DNA from: Harmothoe impar
Lineage: Eukaryota > Annelida > Polychaeta > Phyllodocida > Polynoidae
Length of the DNA: 64,000 bases
Assembly: GCA_947462335.1 (NCBI GenBank)
Contig: OX381714.1
Coordinates: forward strand, 37,607,360 to 37,671,359
Direction: 5' to 3'
Below are positions 24,412 to 34,869 of the stretch, piece by piece. Below the pieces are notes generated by a model. The model was given only the letters and a program-made list of their open reading frames with translations, did no database searches and had not been told where the DNA came from. The number at the start of each line of letters is the position of its first letter. Position 1 is the first letter of the stretch. A program made the translations under genes and the position numbers.

Positions 24412-26991
24412 CATCTCGGTCATGGAGCTATTTAAAATTGGAAATTGGTATGGGATGCTTTCTATATGTTGTTATAACTTATACAGAATATCATATGGCA
24501 ATAAACTGTTATGGAGTACATACCCCCCCCCCCCCCAAAAAAAAAAAAGATAAATAGATAAAAAAAAAAAAAAAAAAATGCACATGATATTCATATGTTG
24601 TATATCGGTGACTGGCGAGGATCCATTTTCACAAAAGAAATCCCCTTTTTTCACATAAATCTTTATTAAAGCAAGGGTCCATCTGCACTAAACTCTCAAA
24701 CAGGGGTCCAGTTTCCTTATCCCTTTTAAACTCCTATCTCTCAGAGTAATGGTTGTAACGTGTTCAACATAAATAAATCCCCCACCCTCCCACCCAAGGC
24801 TCCCAGATTTTGCTGTGGGGAGACCAGGGTTAATGGGTGAGGACATGACTAGCTATGACTCGTCCCGCTAGTAGTTACCATGGTTATATATGGTGTGCAG
24901 ACCTTTAACACCTAGACAGATTGTCATGAGGACAGTCACCCATGCCCCCACAGATATTGCACCCACAGGCTGTCTCTTGAACCTAGCTATATATGTGACA
25001 GTGACATGTGTGGAAGTAAACGACATGCCCTTTAACATGCTAAAAATGGCGCCCACGGTGGTGATGTAGCATGTCATAGTTTGGTACTGGAGGTCCTGAT
25101 CCTGTATTTTATGAGACATGAGCGTTTATTTCCATTGTGTTTTTCACTGGGAAAATGTGAATAATTACTGGAAATAAAGTGTACATGTATGTCACTTTTC
25201 TGAGCAGTACCTACTATACCAATAATTAAGCACCGGGGTATAGTGTTTATCTCAATCCCTGTCCAGCTTTAATGCAGAACTTTTGTATCGTTTATGAATC
25301 AGTGCAGATCTAAGGGTTGCCCTTCGGGTGAGCTTTTTCTTGTATCATTGAAAGCTTGAGATAACCTTGGGTGGTAAGAGGTCGTGTGGAGGTGGGAGGT
25401 CACCAATTACCTTACTCCCCAATTACCATGGTGACAAGATGCCCAAGTCTTGCTACCCCTACAGCAAGAGTTGGAGTGGAACGAGGACCGATACGCTGGG
25501 TTTATATATAGGGGATGTGGTGGGTTTGACTGCCATACTAGAAAAAAAATGTTGTCATGTTGTAGATAGGTCTATAATATTGCAATACATGTACATAGAG
25601 GTACTCTCCCTCCCTATAGCAGGCATGCAGGGAGACCAGTTGTATAAGTTAATGCTCACTGCACTAAGTAATAAATAAGTATTGAACATGATACACCATG
25701 GCTTCTAGGCCAACACTGCTCTATTGAAAATGAACAATCTGGCCACTTTGCCAAAAGCTAGTGCCCTCTTTTCTCGTACTACGACATCATAAAAAGTGTA
25801 CTTCATAATGGCCTCAGTGTCTGCGTGCCAAAAGCCATTAGACAGGGACAATTAGATACCAGTCCACATTATATAGGACGATAATAATTGTATTATATTA
25901 TCAAATTGTATAACTTTGTGACTCTCTCTCTTGATTATTTCTTGCAAGTTGCATCTAGATGTGCCTGGTAGCTGACATGATTTAATCATTGAACAAACTG
26001 TAATCAACATGCATAAATGTTGAACATAGTATAAGTACCGATAATCTGTTTAATGCTTTTATTTAATTAAAGAAAATAAAAGGTTCAAGAGACATATTAT
26101 CATAATTTGAATCTCAATCTCACCCACAGTCATCAGACCTGGTCCTCTACTTGGGGATTGACAAGAGACATATACTAAGATAGAGATGTCCTTAGTTTAG
26201 ATGTCCCTGACAGGAGGGTACCAGAGGTCACTGAACTTTGGGTGTCCGCTGGTACCCAGTGGTGTCCTAGTACACCTGCACCCACACCTATAGGGACCAG
26301 CAGCTTGCTAGGGTAGATGCACCATGAGTCGGACACATACCCTGCGATGGACAGTAAAATTTGAGGTTATTTATATCCAACATAACTTATAGTGTATGTG
26401 GTGTTTTTTTTGAATGAATAACACTTAAACTTTACCATCATTCACAAATAAAGCGCCTGAAAAAAACGCAAAAACAAGTGTCCTTCTCAAGGCTTGTGTC
26501 CCGACTCCAGGTGAAGCTACCCTATAGCAGGGGGTGTATACACCTGCAGGGGAGCAGTAGCAGGGGGCCAGTGTCAGCAGCGTGTCTGTGGTTGCCATGA
26601 CGACCGTGTACCTGGGCTGGAGGTAAAGATGGTGTGTTAACAATTACCAGGTATATATACAGTCGTGCCGGTCCCCCACGTGTCTACAGTACATGATGTG
26701 GACGTTGGCCAGGTACCAGCGACTCAGACGTCACAGCCACATACATACTGCAATAAGAGGATGGGGGGTGCAAAAACAATGGGGAGGGAGATGGGAAAAA
26801 AATAGTGAAACATGAAAATTTAAAGTAGGCAAACGCCATTGGGCACATGCCAGATGAGTGCCTCTACATGGGGTAAAATTCGACACGTGCGACACGGCAC
26901 TTTTAAAAATCGAATCGACACGGGCGACACGACACTTTTAAAAATCGATGGACACATCTTTATAAGACCCCAGTATATTCTACATACATAA

Positions 26992-27264
26992 AAATCGACA
27001 CACGACACATCTCCTTTTGCTAACAGGGATGAGGGGGAAAGATGGAGAGCAGGGCTTATCGACGACAAACATGACTGGGACCCAAAGTGGTGTGAATGGC
27101 TACTCCAACAAGTGACAGCACAAAATAACATTGATACAAATGACACTGGCAGAGAGGTGTACTACACACACATCTTAATGGACGTACTTGACTCAAACAA
27201 GCAAAAAGTGAAAGCCAAAATTGAGAATATGAGGATCAAGTTCATATGTCAGGACAGATGTTAA
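26992..27264 (+). pseudogene. Open frame remnant in the LINE 5' region
   Basis: A 90-codon frame open between stops with no good start codon. It encodes a hydrophilic, protein-like stretch including DWDPKWCEWLLQQV and REVYYTHILMDVLDSNKQK, and ends IKFICQDRC before TAA. It is followed directly by 25 C residues. It could be the tail of a degraded ORF1 of the LINE or part of the older element that the LINE invaded. I recognise no domain. Confidence 0.3.
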
Positions 27265-27272
27265 AGAGAGGT

Positions 27273-27297
27273 CCCCCCCCCCCCCCCCCCCCCCCCC
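27273..27297. repeat. Poly(C), 25 residues
   Basis: Uninterrupted run of 25 C, the longest homopolymer of C or G in the window. Confidence 0.95.
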
Positions 27298-27425
27298 GGA
27301 CAACACAACACTGGTCCCTCAAATTGTTTAACTTCTTACCCGAATTTTTTAGACATCAGGACAAACAACAAGAACCCAAGGATTGTTTTGTTTGATCAAA
27401 ATTTGTGGAGATGGACTGTCACACC

Positions 27426-27502
27426 GCTCAAGTCTCTATTAGTAATGTAGATCTATTCACCCCGCCCAAGTCTCTATTACTATTAGTATTGTAGATCTAT
27501 TC
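27426..27502. repeat. Short tandem duplication in LINE leader
   Basis: CAAGTCTCTATTAGTA...GTAGATCTATTC occurs twice in a row, about 38-40 bp per unit. Confidence 0.7.
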
Positions 27503-27624
27503 TTAAACCAGTTCACAGGAAGCTTGTAAATAGTTGATCAACTTTGTGTAAATATTAAACTTCAAGTGAAACACAGGCGTACGGTAACGTCTGGGACTAG
27601 CAACCTCAGTATTATTTACCAGGA

Positions 27625-28185
27625 GCCCGGCGGGGCCTATGAAAATCATGAACACCTAACACTGCTATGAAAACACAGTCAGCCCGATGGGGCTTCTTCT
27701 ATGCTGAGTTTTGACTTGAGAGTACTGTATTCATCAGACAAGCCTAACTTGAATAGATAAATTAGCCTACAAGTGAAAGACGATATCACTATGCATGACA
27801 CTGTACTGATATTCCACTGAATAGCCCGGTGGGGCTCACACTACTGTTAATCTACTGAGATGCCCGGTGGGGCTCACAAGTATCACACAAGAAGTACAAC
27901 TAATCTTTTATACTGCCCGATGGGGCTACTAATATTTTTCCTGAGACTCAAACGTGACTGCATCTTGCTGCCCTAAGGGATTACTTTTGGGGTAAATTGG
28001 TTGGGGTTGCTCAACCATCACCATGGTAACTACACAGTCCACCTAGTTGCCCGGTGGGGCTTGCTCCTATAGTAAAAATGTTGGGGATACTCAGCTTCCA
28101 CTAGGGTTGCAACGCAGTGACCTAGAACGGCAGACGACCAAATATCCACTGAAGAATCATTGTTGAATATTTGCCCGGAGGGGCT
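27625..28185 (+). repeat. Seven GRNG-loop hairpins in LINE 5' UTR
   Basis: Short hairpins of the form GCCC-loop-GGGC start at 27625 (loop GGCG), 27682 (GATG), 27824 (GGTG), 27862 (GGTG), 27915 (GATG), 28049 (GGTG) and 28174 (GGAG). Two have an extra A-T closing pair (27681, 27823). Loop bases 1 and 4 are always G. Spacing is irregular (39-142 nt), so this is a dispersed RNA-motif series and not a tandem repeat. Confidence 0.75.
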
Positions 28186-29057
28186 AAAACACTGACTATT
28201 GCAGAAATCGAGCGTATACTGTATTTTGTATTAGGTTTTTAATTTTATGTGAAGAACATCACACTGGCTATGGACCCTGCACTAGCTGTATTCTTTAATA
28301 TTTGGTCTGAATTTATGTTAAGAATTTCAATCTAATCACGTCGGTTACTACACATGGTAGAAATACATTTTATCTTACAAAAAAGATGTACAACAACTCA
28401 TGACACTTGTAAGAAGAAGATAATGTTTTTTATTCTGTAAAACAAATGTACAGCTTTTATAGCAGAGTATGTCAATATCTTAGCCCAACTTCGGATAAGA
28501 GACGGGACGACGTGTATGTTTCAAAGAAATTGATGTTCAACAAGATATCACTGCTGTTAACATGGTTCACATTTTAATTCCTTCACTGCTCACCTTACTT
28601 GAGATTGTTTTTTTACTCATGAATTAAAAGTTCAAGGTTATGACACTGTACTATATCCATTATTTTTATATACATTCATTTTTTCTTAACATGACAATAT
28701 CTCGCTCACAAAATGACAATCGGATAAGGCTCAGATTCAAATTTAACTAGGGCAGGCACACGCCCAATATCAAAAATGAATTAACCCCCCTTTATACACC
28801 ATAATACTCCCTGTATTAAATACTTATAATTTATTCTTGGGAAACCCCCCTATTCGTAAAACCAATCAAAATTAATTCTCCTAGGGGCTCGATCCCAGGA
28901 GACTGCGAGTTGGTGGGACTAAATCTGATTTCAGAAAAAGAAGACTGTATCAGATTGTCATTTTACTTTTTCACATCATTCTTCACTCTGCCTCCCGCAT
29001 GGAGACAGGATCATTTTCTGGGATTGGGAACATTAAATCACTCCTTCTTAGCTTAAA

Positions 29058-31973
29058 ATGAGGGATTACAGCAAAGACTATGTAATACCGTACATGAAAG
29101 GTCTCACTTTCGCCCATGTTAATTGTAGAAGCATGAATCTTAAAATGATTGAAATAAAGCCAACATTTAATAATGTGGACTTCATTGCAATGACAGAATC
29201 CTGGCTTACTCCCACACATGATGCTACGCTTCTGACATGGTCCGGAAAGAACTATCATAGGCTAGATAGGAGTGGTGATGCAGGTGGAGTTATTTGTTAT
29301 ATGACGGATCGCATCTTTAAATATGCAACCGTAAATTCGGATCTTAGTATTATATCAGATGACATTGAGTGTCTTTCTATAGATATAGACATACCTAACA
29401 ATAGGAGGATGACCGTGTCTACAGTGTACAAACCGCCCAGGGGGAAAGTTCCTGAATTTGTGGCCCACCTCAAAAAGTTATATAAAAAGAAAAGGGAAAA
29501 TTGGTTCCTGGGGGACTTTAACGTTAATTTTTTAGATAATAATAATAATGAGACGGATGCTGTTAAAGACTTCTGTCGAGATTATAACCTTAAATGGCTC
29601 ATAAATGAAATTACCAGACCCAACCCAGGCGGAGTACACAATGATGGCACCTGTATTGACAACATACTAACCAACTCAAAATATGTCATGTTTAAGGGCA
29701 TTGCCCCGATTCTTATTAGCGACCATGTTCCAGTTGTAGCATGCAGAAAGAAGGCACGTAATCCTAGAGAGATCAGGTCATACAGAGGCAGATCTTATAA
29801 AAACTATAACAAGGACGATTTCACTCAGCATCTTTTACAATATGACTGGGATGACATGTACACTTCGGTTAACATTGATGGTAAATGGAATACTGTTATA
29901 TCTGTGATAAAACAGTTTCTAGATGCTCACTGCCCCATCCGTAACATCAAATATAGGGACTATAAGGTTCAATGGATGGACCCGGATACTCTAAAGGTCA
30001 TAAAGGAAAGAAACGGTTACATGCAACGCTTTATTAAATTTAAAGATGCAGCGGACTTTAGAAAGGCTAAACAATTAAGATGCCAGATCACCTCCATGTC
30101 TCGTAAAGCAAAGGGCAAATATGTGTTAACTAATTTAATTAAGTACAAAAAAAATCCAAAAAAGTTCTGGAAGGAAATGAACTCCTTCTTTAAAGTTCCC
30201 AAGACCCACCCCCCTCCAGCTCTTATAGACAAAACAACTGGAGCAAATGTTGAAAACACAGCCGAATATATAAACGAGTTCTTTGGGGAGATCGGCAAGG
30301 AATTGTTTAGTAAAAAAGGTATTGCAGTACAACATTTTGTAAGTCCTGGCGAGGACTACCTTGATACACAAGCAGACGACGAGTATGCCACTTTTACACA
30401 CGGTGAATTGCTTTTCCTTGTAAATGAAATTGATACTTCCAAACCCTCCGGAATTCCGGATGTTAGTGCAACTATAATACAAGACGCCATGAGGGCAGTT
30501 TTACCAGTCTTTGCGCACATCATGGAGTACTCCATTATGAGTGGTACTCTCCCTAGCTCCTGGACGGTAGCCACCATTTCTCCCTTACCAAAATCTGGGA
30601 ACCTGAAAGAGGTCTCCAACTGGAGACCGATTTCATTACTACCGGTACCGAGCAAGATTCTGGAAAAGATTATACAAAGATATCTCAATAATTTTCTGGA
30701 CTCACAGGGACTTCTAGCGAATACTCAGTACGGCTTTAGAAAATGTTATAGTACGGCGGAGGCTGTTTTTGACTACCTTGATGACCTATATACTGCTAGA
30801 AATAATTATAACTACACGTGCTCGGTGTACATAGATGTGCGCAAAGCTTTTGATTGTGTGTCGCACTCACTCCTTTTACGCAAGCTAAGTGAGGCTAGGG
30901 TTAACAGAACCATGCTGCTGTGGCTGGAGGCATATCTTAGTGAAAGACATCAGTCCACTAAGGTCGATGGAGTTCAATCCTCCCTTAAAAAGGTAGATTT
31001 CGGCGTTCCACAGGGTTCTGTACTTGGCCCGACCCTCTTCATCTTCTTCATTAATTCAGTTCTCCATACTCCATCTCACTCCAAAATTAAACTCTACGCT
31101 GACGATATTGTGATGTACACCGAATCCAGATATCCTGCAGTAGCACTTTCGAACCTACAAAAAGATTTAAACAAATTAAGTAAACACTGTGACAATTTAG
31201 GCCTTACAATAAATCATAATAAAACCAAATTCGCATGGTATTGTGCAGAGCATAATTATAACTACTGTAGGGGCAGGAGACTGTGTGTGGAGGATAGGTA
31301 TATAACTGAAGTTGAATCATTTACCTATTTGGGAGTGGACATAGACAGGACGCTTGGCATGAAACAATTCGTTAAGAGAAATGTTAATAACACAAATTAT
31401 GTATCTACTAAATTTGCTAGACTCAGATTCCATCTTAATGATGAATTTGCAATTTTACTATATAAGCAAGCAGTCATGCCGCATTTCGACTACTGCTCTT
31501 TTGTTGTCGACTCCTGTATAGACACTCCGGTTATTAAACTCCAGACCATACAAAACAGGATGCTGAGATGCATTAAAAGAGCCAGAGTTTGGGAGGAGTC
31601 GGTACTCGATCTACATAACCTGTGCGAAATCCCCCCACTAGCCCCGAGAAGAAAGGAACTTTTATCCTCACTTATGTATAGCAGAATTAAGAAACACCCC
31701 CCACCCCCTATCATAAACAGGAGGACTAGAAATGATAACAAATTAAATGTTAGATTACCTTTCCCACGCACATCTAGGTTGAAGAAGGGTCCAGCTTATA
31801 GAGGCTCTCAATTGTGGAACGCGCTGACTCTCCCCATCCAATCGGCTGAAAACAAATATAGCTTTAAAGTAAAAGTGAAAAAATGGTTTGGCACGGATAT
31901 GAAAGGGAAAAGAAAGAAAACTCTGGAAGAAAGGGCAAGGAGAAGGAGAAGGCCTAGGAGAAGGCCCTACTAA
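29058..31973 (+). CDS. LINE ORF: AP endonuclease / reverse transcriptase, 971 aa
   Basis: A multifunctional retrotransposition protein: it nicks target DNA and copies its own RNA at the nick. The N-terminal third is an exonuclease-endonuclease-phosphatase domain: NCRSM (residues about 22-26), TESWLTP, LDRSGDAGGV, GDFNVNFL and SDHVPV. The central part is a reverse transcriptase: WRPISLLPVPSKILEKII, QYGFRKCYSTAEAVFDYL, the catalytic Asp in VYIDVRKAFD, GVPQGSVLGP, YADD and a GLTINHNKTKF thumb-proximal block. The C-terminal region has the LHNLCEIPPLAPRRKELL and AYRGSQLWNAL blocks typical of invertebrate Jockey/CR1-type elements. It ends in a very Arg-rich tail (about the last 20 residues). No RNase H domain is seen. 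An in-frame TAG lies three codons upstream, so the ATG is the first usable start. The frame is fully intact. Clade assignment within Jockey/CR1 is uncertain. Confidence 0.95.
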   Translation: MRDYSKDYVIPYMKGLTFAHVNCRSMNLKMIEIKPTFNNVDFIAMTESWLTPTHDATLLTWSGKNYHRLDRSGDAGGVICYMTDRIFKYATVNSDLSIISDDIECLSIDIDIPNNRRMTVSTVYKPPRGKVPEFVAHLKKLYKKKRENWFLGDFNVNFLDNNNNETDAVKDFCRDYNLKWLINEITRPNPGGVHNDGTCIDNILTNSKYVMFKGIAPILISDHVPVVACRKKARNPREIRSYRGRSYKNYNKDDFTQHLLQYDWDDMYTSVNIDGKWNTVISVIKQFLDAHCPIRNIKYRDYKVQWMDPDTLKVIKERNGYMQRFIKFKDAADFRKAKQLRCQITSMSRKAKGKYVLTNLIKYKKNPKKFWKEMNSFFKVPKTHPPPALIDKTTGANVENTAEYINEFFGEIGKELFSKKGIAVQHFVSPGEDYLDTQADDEYATFTHGELLFLVNEIDTSKPSGIPDVSATIIQDAMRAVLPVFAHIMEYSIMSGTLPSSWTVATISPLPKSGNLKEVSNWRPISLLPVPSKILEKIIQRYLNNFLDSQGLLANTQYGFRKCYSTAEAVFDYLDDLYTARNNYNYTCSVYIDVRKAFDCVSHSLLLRKLSEARVNRTMLLWLEAYLSERHQSTKVDGVQSSLKKVDFGVPQGSVLGPTLFIFFINSVLHTPSHSKIKLYADDIVMYTESRYPAVALSNLQKDLNKLSKHCDNLGLTINHNKTKFAWYCAEHNYNYCRGRRLCVEDRYITEVESFTYLGVDIDRTLGMKQFVKRNVNNTNYVSTKFARLRFHLNDEFAILLYKQAVMPHFDYCSFVVDSCIDTPVIKLQTIQNRMLRCIKRARVWEESVLDLHNLCEIPPLAPRRKELLSSLMYSRIKKHPPPPIINRRTRNDNKLNVRLPFPRTSRLKKGPAYRGSQLWNALTLPIQSAENKYSFKVKVKKWFGTDMKGKRKKTLEERARRRRRPRRRPY

Positions 31974-31988
31974 GTCCAGATTTTGATG

Positions 31989-32090
31989 GTCCCGGTGGGG
32001 ACGCATACGAGTGCCGGAGGGAACTTGTATGAATGGACTTTGACCTGTGTTCAGTCCCGGTGGGGACACCAAAATAGGTCCGGCGGGATC
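31989..32090 (+). repeat. Four GRNG-loop hairpins in LINE 3' UTR
   Basis: Hairpins at 31989 (GTCCC-GGTG-GGGAC), 32011 (GTGCC-GGAG-GGAAC, one mismatch), 32054 (GTCCC-GGTG-GGGAC) and 32077 (GGTCC-GGCG-GGATC, one G-U pair). They use the same tetraloop family as the 5' UTR set but different, compensated stems. They begin 16 nt after the ORF stop. Confidence 0.75.
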
Positions 32091-32666
32091 TTTAGCGTAT
32101 ATTGTGGCTTAGACATGAAGGAGTAGCCTAAGTAGCCTGAGTAACATTGCTCTAGACAATCAATCCAAGCGAAGTGAGACAAGAATGAATTTATATGCAT
32201 TAATGAATAGACTTTTTAAGAAAGGGTTATCTATGATTTTATTCATCCATTTGTACATATTCGCACAATGTATATACTATAAATAACTCATGTTTCTGGA
32301 TCTGATTATATCCTATTGACAGACTACAAAATTGTAGCGAAATTGGTAGTATCAGGCCATGCCTGTTCCTCTTACCTCCCAAGGTGGATGGAGACATTGT
32401 AACCGGCACCATGTCACACGATTACCGCAAGGTCATCTAGATGTACTTACAGGACCTGAAAGGAACACCGAAAAACTTTATTGAAATGCGGAAAAACATC
32501 TTCGATAATAAGTTGATGACGTATAAATAAAAAAAAAAAAAAAAAAAAAAAATCGACACGGCGACACGGCCAAAACTGGGGGTACCCATGTAGAGGCACA
32601 GATGAGAGACCAGGCCTTGGGCAGTGTTATGAGGGATCAACTGAGAAGGAATGAATGGCGTTCGCT

Positions 32667-34724
32667 ATACTTTCATCTATTAAAGATTAATCGTATCCTG
32701 AATTTATCTTGGGCCCGCCCTGAGCATTAAGTGATTATATAACATTTATTTTCACTGCAAGTAATCAAAACGGTGTACACAGAGAACCCCCTTTTTTACA
32801 CTGATTACCTGGGATGACAAATGACAACCAGAATTGCAGCTGACTTGATGCAGACTTTTAAGCGGCCTCTAATAGGCTCTATGCTGTTGCTATACAGTTT
32901 ATTGGACTTTCACACGCCAATGGAGTCTGCCTACCACCAGTTATCTACAGGCAGTCCAACATGAGTTAGGGGAAGTTAGTTCTACATGGGTAGTGATGCT
33001 GGAGGTGGGCTGTTATCAGCAGGGTGTTCAGGCATGCTGATAACACTGGATGTTTAATAAATAGACCTTGATGACAGCAATCACGCGGAGTCCCTGTATA
33101 CATGTTATGTGTTAGATAGACTACACCTGGACATGGTTCTTCCACATACCCACTGCCCTACAGGGTCAAGACGAGGTGTTATGTCTATCTGACTTAACCC
33201 TCGGGTATGCAATATAACCAAGGTGCGAAGCCTTTGTCTTAGCCGCCCACTGTGGGTTAACGCTGAATAGTTGCATCTCTCTGATTCGCCTAAAGGGGTT
33301 TTGCAGTTGTGTAACCCGACCCACCCTATTTTCCAAGCCCTACCCCAAAATAATTATTTTTGGCCCTTTTTTGAAGAAAAGAAAAAGTTTTTAGGTTTGG
33401 AAAATGATTTTACCAAGTTATCCGAACATAAAATAGTTTAAAAACGAAACTGAGCTACCCTATGTTCTGGACATATAACCTAAACCTCTTAACCTCTCCC
33501 CTACCCCAGACCCTTCTGGTCAGCAGTTACTCGTGTTGGTTCCATACAGGCTGGTAATATGGTTGTAGTACTAGTGTGTGTGGGTATGTGGAGTGGTACA
33601 GGTTGGATCAGGTGCTGGAGGCGTGCCCGGGGTGCTGATGGGGAGAGGCTGAGTAGACCATTACAACGTTAGCCGATAACTGGTAGCAGGTCCCCACCAC
33701 GTCATCAATTATAGACCCCACAAAGAGGGCCAGTCTACACAAGGGATAACCAATGACACGGGGAAAGGGCAGCAACAGCTAACTTATAGTGATATAGTCA
33801 GGATATTGAATCACCACACACAGTTGATATTCCCATAGAGATGCCACTTTTCCTACTTTTGTAGGAATTCCTACTTTCTAGCTAGGATTAAATTGATTAA
33901 ATTATGGAATTTACCAAAATATCAAAATTTCCTACTTTGTGCCAACCGAGGTCCAAGGAGATGAGAAACACACACACTACTGGTAGTCTATGAATCGATT
34001 CCTACTGAAAATTAAATAAATCCGGTGCCATGCAAATTGGTACATAACTAGGTATACAATATATGTAGAGGCATATTGTATTCAGAAGCCAGGTAATGTG
34101 ACCCGCTGTCCTATTAGTGGGAGTAAAGGTGAGTAATACGACCTGTATGGGGGCTATAGGGTTAATGTACGTAGTGTAGGAATATCTGTGGTCTACAAGT
34201 AGTCGGCCAGTGATGGGTGGGGTACGTAGTTAGTGCAGGCCTGGTAACGGTATGAGGTGAGGTGAGAATGTGTGTGGGTGGTGGCTATATGTATTAGACA
34301 GCGCTCCCCGCTTCTCGGAACCTTTGCCAAGAATATGACTGATCACACATCTTGTCTACTTTATAATCGCAAGTGAATAATTAGAACAGTACCTCTTCTT
34401 TTCATGAGATTTTGTTCAATAACGTTATACACATATAAAATTGTGGTAAGTTATATAATCAAATCTTTATCAAATGTATAACTGGATGCCACGTGTACCT
34501 GGACGGATGGAAGAAAAGTTTTATTAATGAAAAACATCCCCCTCGCAAGGCGATGAAGCTTAATAAAAAAAAAAGATAATAAAATATTTTATTGTCCATA
34601 AAAAAATTTTTAAAATCAATTCTTAAAACCTAAAACCTTTCCACATCATATCCCAAACATGGCGCTGCAATCACTAGTCTACATTTGATAGATAGCTGAC
34701 CAATATGCTTTGTTGTATTTTCAG
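32667..34724. other. Non-coding stretch before the first visible LRCH exon
   Basis: No coding exon recognised. A dispersed repeat copy lies at 33837-33945. The sequence ends in a pyrimidine-rich tract and TTTTCAG acceptor at 34719-34724. Confidence 0.55.
33837..33945. repeat. Dispersed repeat, GAGATGCCACTTTTC family, copy 3
   Basis: AGAGATGCCACTTTTCCTAC followed by TTTTGTAGGAATTCCTAC, resembling the starts at 5554 and 19928. Confidence 0.4.
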
Positions 34725-34869
34725 ACCTCTCCAAGAACAGGATGGCGGACATCCCCCGGGAGGTGTGTGACTTCCGGTCTCTGGAGCGTCTGGACGCCTA
34801 CCACAATGTGCTCCGGGTGCTGCCCCACGCCCTGGTCCAACTCCAGGCTCTGGTACACCTCAACCTCAG
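34725..34869 (+). CDS. LRCH: LRCH exon A: first visible LRRs
   Basis: Encodes (D)LSKNRMADIPREVC...LERLDAYHNVLRVLPHAL...LVHLNL. This matches the LRCH block DLSKNRL...IP..LC.F.SLE.L and is clear leucine-rich-repeat sequence. It enters one base into a codon (phase 1) and leaves after AG (phase 2). The acceptor is TTTTCAG. The donor CAG|GTGGGT at 34870 is the first of an array of copies (see the 70-bp repeat). Confidence 0.93.

Larger units (their letters stand above)
22780..26827. other. Non-coding stretch with C/AC tracts and a few palindromic promoter-like sites
   Basis: No exon recognised. Contains C runs and (AC)n at 23446-23512, a poly(C)-poly(A) junction near 24523, and scattered CRE/E-box words listed separately. 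Confidence 0.45.
26900..32552 (+). mobile_element. Full-length non-LTR retrotransposon (LINE, Jockey/CR1 group)
   Basis: Contains one long ORF with AP endonuclease and reverse transcriptase (29058-31973), a long 5' leader, a 3' UTR and a 24-base A tail at 32529-32552 preceded by AATAAA-like sequence. TCGACACGGCGACACGGC right after the A tail nearly repeats TCGACACGTGCGACACGGC at 26880-26898. That is a candidate target-site duplication and puts the 5' end near 26900, giving about 5.65 kb. The 5' boundary is uncertain because related CGACACG words recur until 27005. Intact ORF, A tail and candidate duplication suggest a young insertion. Confidence 0.75.
26828..32666. mobile_element. Inverted-repeat element split by a LINE
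   Basis: Inverted flanks surround the LINE. On the left are AACGCCATT (26832) and GTGCCTCTACATGGG (26859); on the right are their complements, CCCATGTAGAGGCAC (about 32584-32598) and AATGGCGTT near 32655. If the LINE is removed, the remaining sequence is a short hairpin-like element, so the LINE seems to have landed in its loop. The class is unknown. Confidence 0.5.

Noticed and set aside
30017..31771. Minus-strand frames within the LINE ORF
   Set aside because: Shadows of the 971-codon reverse-transcriptase ORF; no independent motif.
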